DNA of 64,000 nt from assembly GCF_000203915.1 (NCBI RefSeq), contig NC_008391.1:2108001-2172000 (forward strand), written 5' to 3'. The notes below the pieces were generated by a model that worked only from the letters and a program-made list of their open reading frames with translations, was not told the origin of the DNA and made no database searches. Source of the DNA: Burkholderia ambifaria AMMD (lineage in GTDB: Bacteria; Pseudomonadota; Gammaproteobacteria; Burkholderiales; Burkholderiaceae). The position numbers and the translations under genes were made by a program. Below, piece after piece: positions 43,773 through 52,234 of this stretch (its first letter is position 1; each line of letters begins with the position of its first letter).

Positions 43773-44582
43773 TCAGGGGCGCAAGCCCGCGCTCACGGTG
43801 TCCTTCAGCCGCGCGGCGGTGATTTCGCCCATGTGCGATTCGACGAGATTGCCGTTCGCGTCGAAGAACAGCGTCGTCGGCAGCCCGCGCGAACCGTAGG
43901 CCTTCATCGTATGCAGCGTGCGATCGAGCAGCACGTGATCGAACCGCAACCCCTTCCGTTCGAGGAACGCGCGCACGGTCTGCGCGTCTTCGCCCTGATT
44001 GACCATCAGCACCGTGATGTCCGGATGATCCTGCTGCGCCTGCGCGAGGATCGGCATTTCGCGTTGGCACGGCGGGCACCAGGTGGCCCACAGATTGACG
44101 ACGACGGGTTTGCCGGCAAAGCGCTGCGGCGCGACGGGCGTCGCGTCGAGCGTTTCGAGTCGCAGCGCGGCAAGCGGCGGCGCACCGCGCTGCAACGTCG
44201 CGAGCGTGCCTTGCGCGATGCCCCACGCGGCGAGCCCCGCCAGCATGCCGGCCAGCACCGGGCGACGCAGCGCGGGCAGGCGGCGCAGTCGCCAGCCGGC
44301 GAACACGAGCGCAGCGGCGACGCCGATGCGCCAGTCGAAGCCGCCGTCGCCGAGCGCGACGATCGAGCGCGGGGCGGCTGAATACTCGGACCACCATTGA
44401 CCGACGTAACCGACGCGCGCGGCGATCAGGCCGAGCAGCAGCGTGTCGAGGATCAGGCTCGCCGCGCTCTTGTGCTGGCCGTCCGGCGGGCGGCGCTGCA
44501 TGAAACGGGCGACGAGCCATGCGATCAGCGCGGCGGCGGCTACCGCGACGACGCGGATCGAGAAGGGACCGATGCTCAGCAT
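43773..44582 (-). CDS. TlpA-like membrane-anchored thioredoxin-fold protein
   Basis: A 269-residue thiol:disulfide oxidoreductase. The N-terminal half has several hydrophobic segments (LSIGPFSIRVVAVAAAALIAW, ILDTLLLGLIAARVGYVG, VAAALVFAGWRL) resembling the membrane domain of prolipoprotein diacylglyceryl transferase. The C-terminal half is a TlpA/ResA-type domain with the active site WATWCPPCQREMP and the cis-proline region SRGLPTTLFF. It would reduce or exchange disulfides in the periplasm, for example in cytochrome maturation. No partner genes are adjacent. Confidence 0.88.
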   Translation of the reverse strand: MLSIGPFSIRVVAVAAAALIAWLVARFMQRRPPDGQHKSAASLILDTLLLGLIAARVGYVGQWWSEYSAAPRSIVALGDGGFDWRIGVAAALVFAGWRLRRLPALRRPVLAGMLAGLAAWGIAQGTLATLQRGAPPLAALRLETLDATPVAPQRFAGKPVVVNLWATWCPPCQREMPILAQAQQDHPDITVLMVNQGEDAQTVRAFLERKGLRFDHVLLDRTLHTMKAYGSRGLPTTLFFDANGNLVESHMGEITAARLKDTVSAGLRP

Positions 44583-44777
44583 GGAAGCGACACGATGAGG
44601 ATGGAGGGGCGACCGGTGAAAACGGCACGGTCGAATGGCATGTCGCGTTTCGACCCGACATCGTGCGCGGGGTTCCCGCGGCGGCCGTGACGGCGCGTGT
44701 CACGTCCGACGATCCGGATTCCTCGGACGGGCACGCCTCACCCGGCGGCGATTTCTTTCGTGATGCCCCGTGAAGTG

Positions 44778-44810
44778 CGTCGGGCGACGAACCGGCAGCG
44801 TCGCCCGACG
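44778..44810. terminator. Hairpin between TlpA-like and lipoprotein genes
   Basis: An 11-bp perfect stem (44778-44788 / 44800-44810) with an 11-base loop lies downstream of the minus-strand lipoprotein gene. No U-tract is present. Confidence 0.4.
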
Positions 44811-44827
44811 ATGCGCACGGCGACTGC

Positions 44828-44863
44828 CGCCCGGCGGGCCGTGATTGCGCGATCCGCCGGGCG
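44828..44863 (-). terminator. Terminator-like hairpin after the lipoprotein gene
   Basis: CGCCCGGCGG (44828-44837) pairs perfectly with CCGCCGGGCG (44854-44863), 7 bases after the lipoprotein stop. It lacks a U-tract, so termination may depend on both hairpins or on Rho. Confidence 0.45.
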
Positions 44864-44870
44864 TCGGACC

Positions 44871-45461
44871 TTACAGCTTCTTCGACGTGTCCGGTGCCGT
44901 GGCAGCCTGCTTCGCAGCCGTTGCCGGATCGAGCGTTGCGAGCGTCTGCTCGGTGAATTTCTCGTACAGCCAGTCCATGCGCATGCTGTCGATGCCGGCG
45001 ATGCCGCCGAGCGCGTACGACGCCGACACCTTGAAGTGGTCGACCGGATGATTGTCGGCATCGACGAGCGTCACGGTGCCGTTGACATGATCGTTGCCCG
45101 CCATGAATCCGAACATGACCGCGGAAAAGCTCGACCGCACGCGAATGCCGGTGACTTCGACATTCAGGTGCATCGCATCGGTGGAATCTGCTTTGGCGAG
45201 CAGTTTGCGTGCGTCCAGTGCGCTTTCGATTTTCTCCTGCAGTTTCTTCGCGTCGAACTTCAGGTTGTCTTTCAACTCTTCCCGCGCGGTATCGTCGAGC
45301 GTGACCTTCACGATCACGGGTTTCGTGCCGAAGCGGGCGGTCGATGCGGTCACGGGCGCCCCCGCCGAATTGCTCGTATCGCGTGTCACGCTGCTTGCGC
45401 AGCCCGACAGGAAGCCGATGGTCACCAGTGCCAGAGCGGCATGACGGAAAAGAGATTTCAT
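44871..45461 (-). CDS. DUF4410-like lipoprotein
   Basis: A 196-residue predicted outer-membrane lipoprotein. The signal peptide ends in a lipobox (GFLSGC-AS). The mature domain (VIVKVTLDDTAREELKDN, KLQEKIESALDARKLLAK, HLNVEVTGIRVRSSFS) resembles DUF4410 proteins of unknown function, including a glycine-rich hydrophobic stretch (AVMFGFMAGNDHVNG). GGAGC upstream supports the ATG at 45461. The transposon left end begins right at this ribosome site, so the gene's native promoter has probably been displaced. Confidence 0.8.
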   Translation of the reverse strand: MKSLFRHAALALVTIGFLSGCASSVTRDTSNSAGAPVTASTARFGTKPVIVKVTLDDTAREELKDNLKFDAKKLQEKIESALDARKLLAKADSTDAMHLNVEVTGIRVRSSFSAVMFGFMAGNDHVNGTVTLVDADNHPVDHFKVSASYALGGIAGIDSMRMDWLYEKFTEQTLATLDPATAAKQAATAPDTSKKL

Positions 45462-45553
45462 CAGAATTTGCTCCGAGAAACCCCGCCATTGATGGCGGGA
45501 AGGAAAAGCGTGCTGTTGACAGGCAGCTTCTTCCACGGGTTAGGATCACCGGC

Positions 45554-46615
45554 ATGATCCTTGTCTACCGCTACCGCGTGAAGTCGCTCAACGGACTGCT
45601 CAACAAGCAGAGCCGTGCGGTGAACTACGTCTGGAACTTCTGCAACGACACGCAGAAGCACGCGCTCAAGTGGAGCAAGAAATGGCCGACGGGATTCGAT
45701 CTGAACGTGCTGACGACGGGGAGCAGCAAGGCGCTGGGCATCCACTCCGGCACGATCAACGCGACGTGCGAGCAATATGCGAAGTCGCGCAGTCAGCGCA
45801 GTCAGCGCCGTCGGCCCTACCTGCGCTATCGCGGCAGGAAATCGCTGGGCTGGGTGCCGCTGAAGGGGCGTGACGTGAAGCGCGAGGATGATGCGTTTCG
45901 CTTCGCTGGCAGCACCTTTCGCGTGTTCAACAGCCGCCCACTTCCTGAAGGCAAGATCAAGGATGGGACCAACTTCGCACAGGATGCGCGCGGCAACTGG
46001 TTTCTCAACATCGTGATCGAGATGCCCGATGTGCAGGCCCGCCCGGTCCGTTCCGGTGTTGGCATCGATCTCGGCCTGAAAGACTTCGCCACACTTTCGA
46101 CCGGCGAGAAGCTGCCCAATGACCGATTCGGCCGACGCGCGGCGGAGAAACTGGCGAAAGCTCAACGGGCGCGCAAGCACAAGCGACATATCGCGAAGCT
46201 GCACGCCAAAGTGGCGGATGCCCGTGCCGATTTCCAGCACAAGCTCGCGCTCGATCTGGTGCGGCGTTTCGATTACATCGCGGTCGGCAACGTGTCGGCC
46301 GTCAAACTTGCCAGAACCAGGATGGCGAAGAGCGTCTACGACGCATCCTGGTCGTCCTTCCGAAGCAAGCTCCGCTACAAGGCGATCGCGCACGGGGCCA
46401 CGTTCGAGGAAGTCGACGAAAGCGGTTCTACCCAGTCCTGTTCGGCGTGCGGGTCGAAAGACAGCACGACGCGGCCGAAAGGTATCGCGGGACTGCGAAT
46501 GAGAGAGTGGGCCTGTAGTGAATGTGGTGTCGAGCATGATCGAGATACCAACGCTGCGCTGAACATTCTCCGATGCGGACGTGCATCGCCAGGTGTGGGA
46601 ATCACCTGCCTTTAG
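45554..46615 (+). CDS. tnpB: TnpB RNA-guided nuclease, IS605 family, atypical RuvC-II site
   Basis: A 353-residue TnpB. In this family the protein uses an RNA from the element's right end to cut DNA. RuvC-I is intact (GIDLGLKDFA, Asp172). RuvC-III is intact (HDRDTNAALNIL, Asp331 or Asp329). The zinc finger has CSACG and CSECG. Where canonical TnpB has the RuvC-II glutamate (VEDL-type motif), this protein has YIAVGNVSAVKL, with Gly at about 245. Glutamates at about 285-289 (FEEVDES), about 40 residues later, may substitute, as in TnpB groups with rearranged sites. The ATG at 45554 fits the family N-terminus. The stop lies in the right-end hairpin loop. Confidence 0.9.
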   Translation: MILVYRYRVKSLNGLLNKQSRAVNYVWNFCNDTQKHALKWSKKWPTGFDLNVLTTGSSKALGIHSGTINATCEQYAKSRSQRSQRRRPYLRYRGRKSLGWVPLKGRDVKREDDAFRFAGSTFRVFNSRPLPEGKIKDGTNFAQDARGNWFLNIVIEMPDVQARPVRSGVGIDLGLKDFATLSTGEKLPNDRFGRRAAEKLAKAQRARKHKRHIAKLHAKVADARADFQHKLALDLVRRFDYIAVGNVSAVKLARTRMAKSVYDASWSSFRSKLRYKAIAHGATFEEVDESGSTQSCSACGSKDSTTRPKGIAGLRMREWACSECGVEHDRDTNAALNILRCGRASPGVGITCL

Positions 46616-46632
46616 GCGGGTGAGGACGTCAA
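46602..46632 (+). ncRNA. Right-end hairpin, probable 3' scaffold of the TnpB guide RNA
   Basis: In IS605 elements the omega/re RNA overlaps the 3' end of tnpB and ends with the right-end hairpin, the guide coming from flanking DNA. Here TCACCTGCC-TTTA-GGCGGGTGA forms that hairpin. The guide would start near 46633. The RNA's 5' end cannot be placed by eye. Confidence 0.45.
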
Positions 46633-46697
46633 GGTTTGGTCTTTTGATTGGGGTTATTTGAACAGGCTTGGTAGCCGGAACTGAATCTAGCATGGGG

Positions 46698-46722
46698 CAA
46701 TTCGATTCAATTCGTCGAATTG
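46698..46722. promoter_or_regulatory. Inverted repeat CAATTCGA-N9-TCGAATTG
   Basis: An 8-bp perfect inverted repeat lies 65 bases right of the transposon end. It could be an operator belonging to the original upstream region of the DUF4410-like lipoprotein, now separated from it by the insertion. Confidence 0.35.
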
Positions 46723-46859
46723 ACGGGAAAGATCGCGAATCGGTTCGGCATTTGTTCACCGGGGCGCCGACGCGGCGATGAATGATCCGCGGCGCGGTCA
46801 GCGATGACGAGTGCCGGAGATTGGCCGTTGCTATCGCGGCGCCGGCGATTGACGCGCGA

Positions 46860-47864
46860 TTACCGTCCGTGGCCGGATACCGCACCGCCCAGCCGATACG
46901 CGGTGAAGAACTCGTACCACGGCGACCCTTGCGCGACCGGCACGCCGAGCGCCGACGTGCGCTGCTTCAACGCGGTGAACACGTCGTTGATGCGCGCGGC
47001 CTGCGCGGCATCGCCGAACGGATGCGGCTTTGCCCGGCCGGCCGCGAACGCGCCGTACGCGATCGCGAGCAGGCGCGCGCCGTCGTCGATCGAGAGAATC
47101 GAGCCGTTGATCGCTTCGACGAAGCGCGGCCGGTCCGCTTCACGCGATGCGGCGATGCACTGAAACACGATCGCCGACACTTCATGCAGGTCGTTCTCAC
47201 GCAGCAATGCGGGCAGGCGCGCGGCGATCCGGTCGGCCGGTTCGTCATGCAGCGCGGCGCCGAAGTCGAGCACGGCGGCCATCGGATTGCGGTCGTGCGT
47301 CACGCGATCGAGCGCCGACGCAGACGACGCCACCGCCGCTTGCGCGTCGTCGCCGGGCGCGGCCCGCAGCACGTCGGCCACTTGCTGCCGCCACTCCGGA
47401 AAAATCATCCGCACGTTGCCGAACTGCTCGCCGCCTGGCGCGGCCTGATTCCACCGGTAGACGATCGTGCCGCCGTGTATGAACGGCGAATAAAGGTGCT
47501 CGGCCGTTTGCGGCAGCGGCCGCCGGTTGATCGGCAGCCACGCGAGCGTCAGCCAGTCGTAGCGCCCGGTGGCGGGCACCGACGGGCTGGAGCTCGCGAC
47601 GACCTGCCAGATGCCGCGGTTCGCGTAGCGCCGCCGTGCATCGGGCACCGCGACGGTCTGCTGTTTCGCGGAATCGAAGTAGGTGGTGCCCGTCACGTTT
47701 TCGCCGCTGTCCGGGGCCGGCGTGATGGTGGCGATGACCCACGATGCACCGTCGGCAGAACGATAGTCGGCTGGCTGCAGCGTGGCGACGTCGTGCACCA
47801 TGCGCGTTTCGGCGGCGACGGGGCTCGGCGGGAGATGGGCGGGACCGGCGACGATACTCGGCAT
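46860..47864 (-). CDS. Hypothetical protein, 334 residues
   Basis: I do not recognise the family. The protein begins MPSIVAGPAHLPPSPVA and has no signal peptide or membrane segment. The middle (ASWVIATITPAPDSGENVTGTTYFD, RRRYANRGIWQVVAS) looks beta-rich, and the C-terminal half is largely alpha-helical (RIAARLPALLRENDLHEVSAIVF, RLLAIAYGAFAAGRAK). A GAGGG ribosome site six bases before the ATG at 47864 supports the start; an ATG two codons upstream is too close to it. Codon use is normal. It is divergent from the methyltransferase across a minisatellite. Confidence 0.7.
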   Translation of the reverse strand: MPSIVAGPAHLPPSPVAAETRMVHDVATLQPADYRSADGASWVIATITPAPDSGENVTGTTYFDSAKQQTVAVPDARRRYANRGIWQVVASSSPSVPATGRYDWLTLAWLPINRRPLPQTAEHLYSPFIHGGTIVYRWNQAAPGGEQFGNVRMIFPEWRQQVADVLRAAPGDDAQAAVASSASALDRVTHDRNPMAAVLDFGAALHDEPADRIAARLPALLRENDLHEVSAIVFQCIAASREADRPRFVEAINGSILSIDDGARLLAIAYGAFAAGRAKPHPFGDAAQAARINDVFTALKQRTSALGVPVAQGSPWYEFFTAYRLGGAVSGHGR

Positions 47865-47981
47865 GGACATCCCTCGGAATCGGGTGCGTATCGGCGGACG
47901 GGGCCGATACGCGGCGGTGCATGATGTTGCTCCTAACTGTAGGACGCCGTGGCCGGAAACGGAAACCAGCCGAGGTGGCTC

Positions 47982-48080
47982 CGGCGACGGCAGCGACGCC
48001 AGCGACCCCAGCGACCCCAGCGACGCCAGCGACGCCAGCGACCCCCGCGACGGCAGCGACGCCATCGACCCCATCGGCCC
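47982..48080. repeat. 9-bp minisatellite, 11 tandem units
   Basis: Eleven consecutive 9-mers, most of them CAGCGACGC or CAGCGACCC, fill 47982-48080 in the spacer between the hypothetical gene and the methyltransferase. Units at both edges are degenerate (CGGCGACGG, CATCGGCCC). Copy-number change alters spacing in 9-bp steps. Confidence 0.85.
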
Positions 48081-48169
48081 CGCCAGCGCCAAGCCCCGCT
48101 CACGCGCTCCGCCACTTCGGCTTACCATGCGCACGTGGGCCGGAACGACCCCGCCGATCGAGAGCGAAC

Positions 48170-48895
48170 ATGACCGACACGAAAGCCATCACAGCGCACT
48201 GGACGCACGTCGCCGACCAATGGATCGACTGGGCCGGCAGGCCGGGCCACGATGCGTTCTGGAAGTATCGCGAGGGGCTGGCCGCCTACCTCGGCCGCGG
48301 AGCGGGCCGCGCACTGGAGATCGGCTGCGGCGAGGGCCGCGTGAGCCGCGAGCTGAAGGCGCTCGGCTACGACGTGACCGCGAGCGACGCGGTGCCCGCG
48401 ATGCTCGACGCTGCGCGTCGCGCGGATTCCGCGCACCGCTACGCGCTCGCCGACGCCGCATCGCTGCCGTTCGATCCGGCCAGCTTCGACGTCGTGATGG
48501 CATACAACGTGCTGATGGACCTCGACGACATGGCCGCCGCGCTGCGCGAGGCGCGCCGCGTGCTGAAGCCGGGCGGGCTGCTGTTCGTGTCGCTCGTGCA
48601 TCCGTTCCGCGATCGCGGCCGTTTCGCGGGGCCGCAACCCGACGCGCCGTTCGTGCTGGAAGGCACGTATTTCGGCAGCGAGCATTTCGAAGGCGTGGAA
48701 ACGCGCGACGGGCTGTCGATGCACTTCGCGGGCTGGTCGCTGCCGCTTCAGGCCTACATGGATGCGCTGGAGTCGGCCGGCTTCGCGATCGTGTCGCTGC
48801 GCGAACCGCTGCCCGACCGCGCCGACACGGACACGCTGAAGCAGTGGTCGCGCGTGCCGCTGTTCCTGTGGATCAAGGCGCGGCCGCTGGATTGA
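48170..48895 (+). CDS. Class I SAM-dependent methyltransferase
   Basis: A 241-residue methyltransferase of the Methyltransf_11 type. SAM-binding motif I is ALEIGCGEGRVSREL, followed by VTASDAVPAMLDAA (acidic residue for ribose), YALADAASLPFDPASFDVVMAYN (motifs II-III) and VLKPGGLLFVSLVHPF. It resembles UbiE/BioC-like small-molecule methyltransferases; the acceptor is unknown. The ATG at 48170 follows GAGAG. The frame is open upstream through the minisatellite, which would encode Ala-Thr-Pro repeats, but that extension lacks a ribosome site. Confidence 0.87.
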   Translation: MTDTKAITAHWTHVADQWIDWAGRPGHDAFWKYREGLAAYLGRGAGRALEIGCGEGRVSRELKALGYDVTASDAVPAMLDAARRADSAHRYALADAASLPFDPASFDVVMAYNVLMDLDDMAAALREARRVLKPGGLLFVSLVHPFRDRGRFAGPQPDAPFVLEGTYFGSEHFEGVETRDGLSMHFAGWSLPLQAYMDALESAGFAIVSLREPLPDRADTDTLKQWSRVPLFLWIKARPLD

Positions 48896-48926
48896 AGCCG
48901 CCGCGGCCGCGCTGCGTGCGGCACGA

Positions 48927-49418
48927 TCAGCGCGGCAACACCTTCCGGTAGATCACGAACCCGGACTTTTCCGCGACCGTGTCGTACAGCCGCATCGCCG
49001 TGTGATTCGTTTCATGCGTCTGCCAGTACACGCGTTCGGCGCGATGCGCCTGTGCGGCGTCGTACACGGCTTCGATCAATGCGCGGCCCACGCCCTTGCC
49101 GCGTTCGCTGTCGAGCGTGAAGAGATCCTGCAGATAGCAGGTCGGCCCTGCCAGCGTCGTGCTGCGGTGATACAGGAAATGCACGAGCCCGACGAGCCGG
49201 CCGTCGCGTTCCGCGACACGTGCATGCACGGACTCATAGCCGTCGAAGAAACGCGACCACGTGAGCTGCGTGATCTCGCGCGGCAGCGCGGTGTCGCCGA
49301 AGCGGCCGTAGAAGCGGTTGTAGCCGTCCCACAGCGCCAGCCAGTTGTTGAAATCGTCTTCTCGCACGGGGCGTACGGTCAGGCCGGCGTCGGTAGCGTT
49401 CACGGTCGCGAACCTCAT
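48927..49418 (-). CDS. GNAT-family N-acetyltransferase
   Basis: A 163-residue acetyltransferase. The fold starts with LTVRPVREDDFNNW. The CoA-binding motif A is CYLQDLFTLDSERGKGVGRALI (RGKGVG pyrophosphate loop), followed by motif B (ERVYWQTHETNHTAMRLYDTVAEKSGF). Such proteins acetylate small amines or protein N-termini; substrate is not readable. It is divergent from a MocR regulator 116 bp away, a common pairing in which the regulator controls the enzyme. The ATG at 49418 is chosen; a GTG five codons later is possible. Confidence 0.85.
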   Translation of the reverse strand: MRFATVNATDAGLTVRPVREDDFNNWLALWDGYNRFYGRFGDTALPREITQLTWSRFFDGYESVHARVAERDGRLVGLVHFLYHRSTTLAGPTCYLQDLFTLDSERGKGVGRALIEAVYDAAQAHRAERVYWQTHETNHTAMRLYDTVAEKSGFVIYRKVLPR

Positions 49419-49534
49419 CGATGATGTTGGAATGAAGCGTTGCCAGCACGGTCGGCAACGGGAGCAGATCGTTACAATAGAAAGTTCGTGGCACCATGTG
49501 TAGACCCATGACATCTATCCATTCTGGAGCCACG

Positions 49535-51013
49535 ATGGATTACGCCGTGTTGCTGTCGACCTTCGAGCGTGAGGCGGGGCCGCACGCGGCCACGCGGATG
49601 TCGCAGCAGCAGCGGCTGTACGCATGCCTGCGCGATGCGATCCTGGGCGGCCGGATCGCCGAAGGCGCGCGGCTCGCTGCCTCGCGCACACTCGCCGACG
49701 AACTCGGCATCGCGCGCAACTCGGTGCTGTACGCGTACGAGCGGCTCGCGTCGGAAGGGTTCGTGACCGGCTCGCGGCAAGGCACCGTGGTCGCGCGGAT
49801 GGGCCTGCGCGGGTCGCGGGTCGGCGCCGCGGCGCCAGCCGGCGATACGACGGTGCTGTCGCGGCGCGTCGCGCGGGCCGAGCGCGCGACGAGCGGCCTC
49901 GACGAATCGCTGCCGTTCATGCCGGGCGCGCCGGCCGTCGACAAATTCCCGCTCGCGCAGTGGCGGCGCTGCATCGAACGGGCATGGCGCACGGCGGGGC
50001 CGGCGCAACTCGGCTACCAGTCGGCCGAAGGCGATGCGGTGCTGCGGGACGCGATCGCAGGCTATCTGCGTGCGTCGCGCGGCGTGCGCTGCGACGCTGC
50101 GCAGGTGATCGTCACCGACGGCACGCAAGGCGCGCTCGACCTGTGCGCCCGCGCGTTGGCGGACGCGGGCGATGTCGCGTGGATCGAGAACCCCGGTTAT
50201 CAAGGTGCGCGCAACGCGTTTCTCGCGGCCGACCTGCGCGTCGAACCGATCGGCGTCGATGCACAGGGGCTCGCGCCGCATCCGGACGACTGGCGTGATC
50301 GTGCGCCGAAGCTCGTCTACATCACGCCGTCGCATCAGTATCCGCTCGGCGCGGTGATGAGCCTCGAACGGCGGCTCGCGCTCGTCGCACAGGCGCGCGC
50401 AGCCGGCGCGTGGATCGTCGAGGACGACTACGACAGCGAGTTCCGCCACCACGGCACGCCGCACGCGGCCGTGCAGGGGCTCGCCGACGATGCGCCCGTG
50501 ATCTATCTCGGCACCTTCAGCAAGGTGATGTTTCCCGCGTTGCGGCTCGGCTTCATGGTCGTGCCGCCCGCGCTCGCGCAGCCGCTGCGCGACGCGGCGG
50601 GCGCGCTGATGCTGCAGGGCCGCGCGGTCGAGCAGCGCGCGCTCGCGGATTTCATCGACGCGGGGCATTTCACGCGGCATCTGCGGCGCATGCGTCGCGT
50701 CTATGCGGAGCGGCGCGACGCGTTGCACGATGCGCTGGCGCGGCGGCTGGGTACGCGGCTGACGGTGTCGGGCGGCGCCGGCGGCATGCATCTGTCCGCG
50801 CGGCTCGACGTGCCGGTGGCCGACACGGAACTGAGCCGCGTCGCGCAGGCGCACGGGCTGATCCTGCGGCCGCTGTCGTCGTTCTGCATGCCGGGCACCG
50901 CGCACGGCTACAACGGGCTCGTGCTCGGCTACGGCGGCGTGCCGGCCGAGCGGATGGACGCGCTCGCGCGCCGGATCGGCGAGATGATCGACCGCGTGCT
51001 GGCCGCGCGGTGA
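49535..51013 (+). CDS. MocR/PdxR-type GntR regulator with aminotransferase domain
   Basis: A 492-residue chimeric regulator. The N-terminal GntR winged helix (ACLRDAILGGRIAEGARLAAS, ELGIARNSVLYAYERLASEG) is joined by a linker to a fold-type I aminotransferase-like domain that binds PLP (DDYDSEFR; Schiff-base lysine in GTFSKVMFPALRLGF). MocR proteins usually sense PLP with or without an amine ligand. GGAGCC supports the ATG at 49535. It is divergent from the GNAT gene, its likely target. An inverted repeat GTTGCC/GGCAAC (49439-49459) lies in the spacer. Confidence 0.9.
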   Translation: MDYAVLLSTFEREAGPHAATRMSQQQRLYACLRDAILGGRIAEGARLAASRTLADELGIARNSVLYAYERLASEGFVTGSRQGTVVARMGLRGSRVGAAAPAGDTTVLSRRVARAERATSGLDESLPFMPGAPAVDKFPLAQWRRCIERAWRTAGPAQLGYQSAEGDAVLRDAIAGYLRASRGVRCDAAQVIVTDGTQGALDLCARALADAGDVAWIENPGYQGARNAFLAADLRVEPIGVDAQGLAPHPDDWRDRAPKLVYITPSHQYPLGAVMSLERRLALVAQARAAGAWIVEDDYDSEFRHHGTPHAAVQGLADDAPVIYLGTFSKVMFPALRLGFMVVPPALAQPLRDAAGALMLQGRAVEQRALADFIDAGHFTRHLRRMRRVYAERRDALHDALARRLGTRLTVSGGAGGMHLSARLDVPVADTELSRVAQAHGLILRPLSSFCMPGTAHGYNGLVLGYGGVPAERMDALARRIGEMIDRVLAAR

Positions 51014-51067
51014 CGGGCGTCGCGCCGCGTTCCGATGGCGTCGCGGCGCGACGGCGCGCGGCCGCGC

Positions 51068-52105
51068 TTAACCGCGCATCGGCGGATTGATGCGCGCGAA
51101 CGCGTCCTGCCGGCGATACGGGAAGTACGGATACGGCGCTTCGACCGCACTCGCCGCATCGAGCTTCGCGATTTGCGCGTCGGTCAGCGACCAGCCCACT
51201 GCGCCGAGGTTCTGACGCAGCTGTTCCTCGTTGCGCGCGCCGACGATCACCGACGACACGGTCGGCCGTTGCAGCAGCCAGTTCAGCGCGATCTGCGGGA
51301 CGGTCTTGCCGGTTTCCTCCGCGATCGCGTCGAGCACATCGACCACGTCGTACAGCCGTTCGTCGTCGACCGGCGGCCCGAAGCCGGCCGTGTCGTGCAG
51401 GCGGCTGCCTTCGGGCAGCGGCGCGTTGCGGCGGATCTTGCCGGTGAGCCGGCCCCAGCCGAGCGGGCTCCATACCAGCGCGCCGAGGCCCTGGTCCGCG
51501 CCGAGCGGCATCAGGTCCCACTCGTAGTCGCGGCCGACGAGCGAGTAATAGACCTGGTTCGCGACGTAGCGCGACCAGCCGTGCCGGTCGGCCGCGGCAA
51601 GCGACTTCATGATTTGCCAGCCGGCGAAATTCGATACGCCGATGTAGCGCAGCTTGCCCGCGCGCACCAGGTCGTCCAGCGTCGACATCACTTCCTCCAC
51701 CGGCGTGGCCGCGTCAAACGCGTGAAGCTGCAGCAGGTCGATGTAGTCGGTGCCGAGCCGGCGCAACGCGTCGTTCACCGCGCGAATCAATCGCGAGCGC
51801 GACGTGCCGGCGTCGTTCGGCCCGTCGCCGGTCGGCAGGCCCGTCTTGGTCGAGATCAGCACCTGGTCGCGCCGTCCGTGGATCGCGGCGCCGAGCACGC
51901 GCTCGGAGGCGCCGTCGGAATACACGTCGGCCGTGTCGAACAGGTTGACGCCGGCTTCGAGGCAGATGTCGATCAGGCGGCGCGCTTCGTCGACGCCCGT
52001 GTTGCCCCACGCGCCGAACAACGGGCCGGTGCCGCCGAACGTGCCCGCGCCGAAGCTCAGTACGGGAACCTTGAGGCCGGAGCGGCCGAGCGTGCGGTAT
52101 TCCAT
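51068..52105 (-). CDS. Aldo/keto reductase
   Basis: A 345-residue NADPH-dependent oxidoreductase of the aldo/keto reductase superfamily. The barrel begins MEYRTLGRSGLKVPVLSFG. Catalytic residues are seen in NLFDTADVYSDG (Asp, Tyr), VLISTKTG (Lys) and IDLLQLHAFD (His). IGVSNFAGWQI and the C-terminal NADPH-binding SSVIVGARNEEQLRQNL complete the family pattern. It resembles the YajO/Tas-like group acting on small aldehydes. It is divergent from a LysR regulator 129 bp away, which probably controls it. Confidence 0.92.
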   Translation of the reverse strand: MEYRTLGRSGLKVPVLSFGAGTFGGTGPLFGAWGNTGVDEARRLIDICLEAGVNLFDTADVYSDGASERVLGAAIHGRRDQVLISTKTGLPTGDGPNDAGTSRSRLIRAVNDALRRLGTDYIDLLQLHAFDAATPVEEVMSTLDDLVRAGKLRYIGVSNFAGWQIMKSLAAADRHGWSRYVANQVYYSLVGRDYEWDLMPLGADQGLGALVWSPLGWGRLTGKIRRNAPLPEGSRLHDTAGFGPPVDDERLYDVVDVLDAIAEETGKTVPQIALNWLLQRPTVSSVIVGARNEEQLRQNLGAVGWSLTDAQIAKLDAASAVEAPYPYFPYRRQDAFARINPPMRG

Positions 52106-52234
52106 GTCGTGTGCCCTCTCTGGATCGGACGCCGGCGCGAGTGGGCCCCGGCAAGGTAGATCCTCACTCTAGCGCTTGCGGTTCGGCCGGATAATTGGGC
52201 AGACTTCGAAAATATCATTCGGAGAAAGCGAAGA

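Larger units (their letters stand above)
45475..46632 (+). mobile_element. TnpB-only IS605-family element (IS1341-like), boundaries approximate
   Basis: The element encodes only TnpB; no TnpA is present. At the left, a subterminal hairpin CCCGCC-ATTGAT-GGCGGG lies at 45482-45499. At the right, a 9-bp hairpin (46602-46623) contains the TnpB stop codon in its loop and is followed by GAGGACGTCAA, the familiar right end of this group (end near 46632). IS605 elements lack terminal inverted repeats and target duplications, so exact ends cannot be fixed by eye. It needs TnpA in trans to move. Confidence 0.75.

Noticed and set aside
47982..48080. CRISPR-like array
   Set aside because: The units are 9 bases and contiguous, with no spacers; this is a minisatellite.
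47744..48169. N-terminal extension of the methyltransferase through the minisatellite
   Set aside because: The family N-terminus fits the ATG at 48170 with its own ribosome site. The extension is low-complexity and overlaps the divergent gene's start region.
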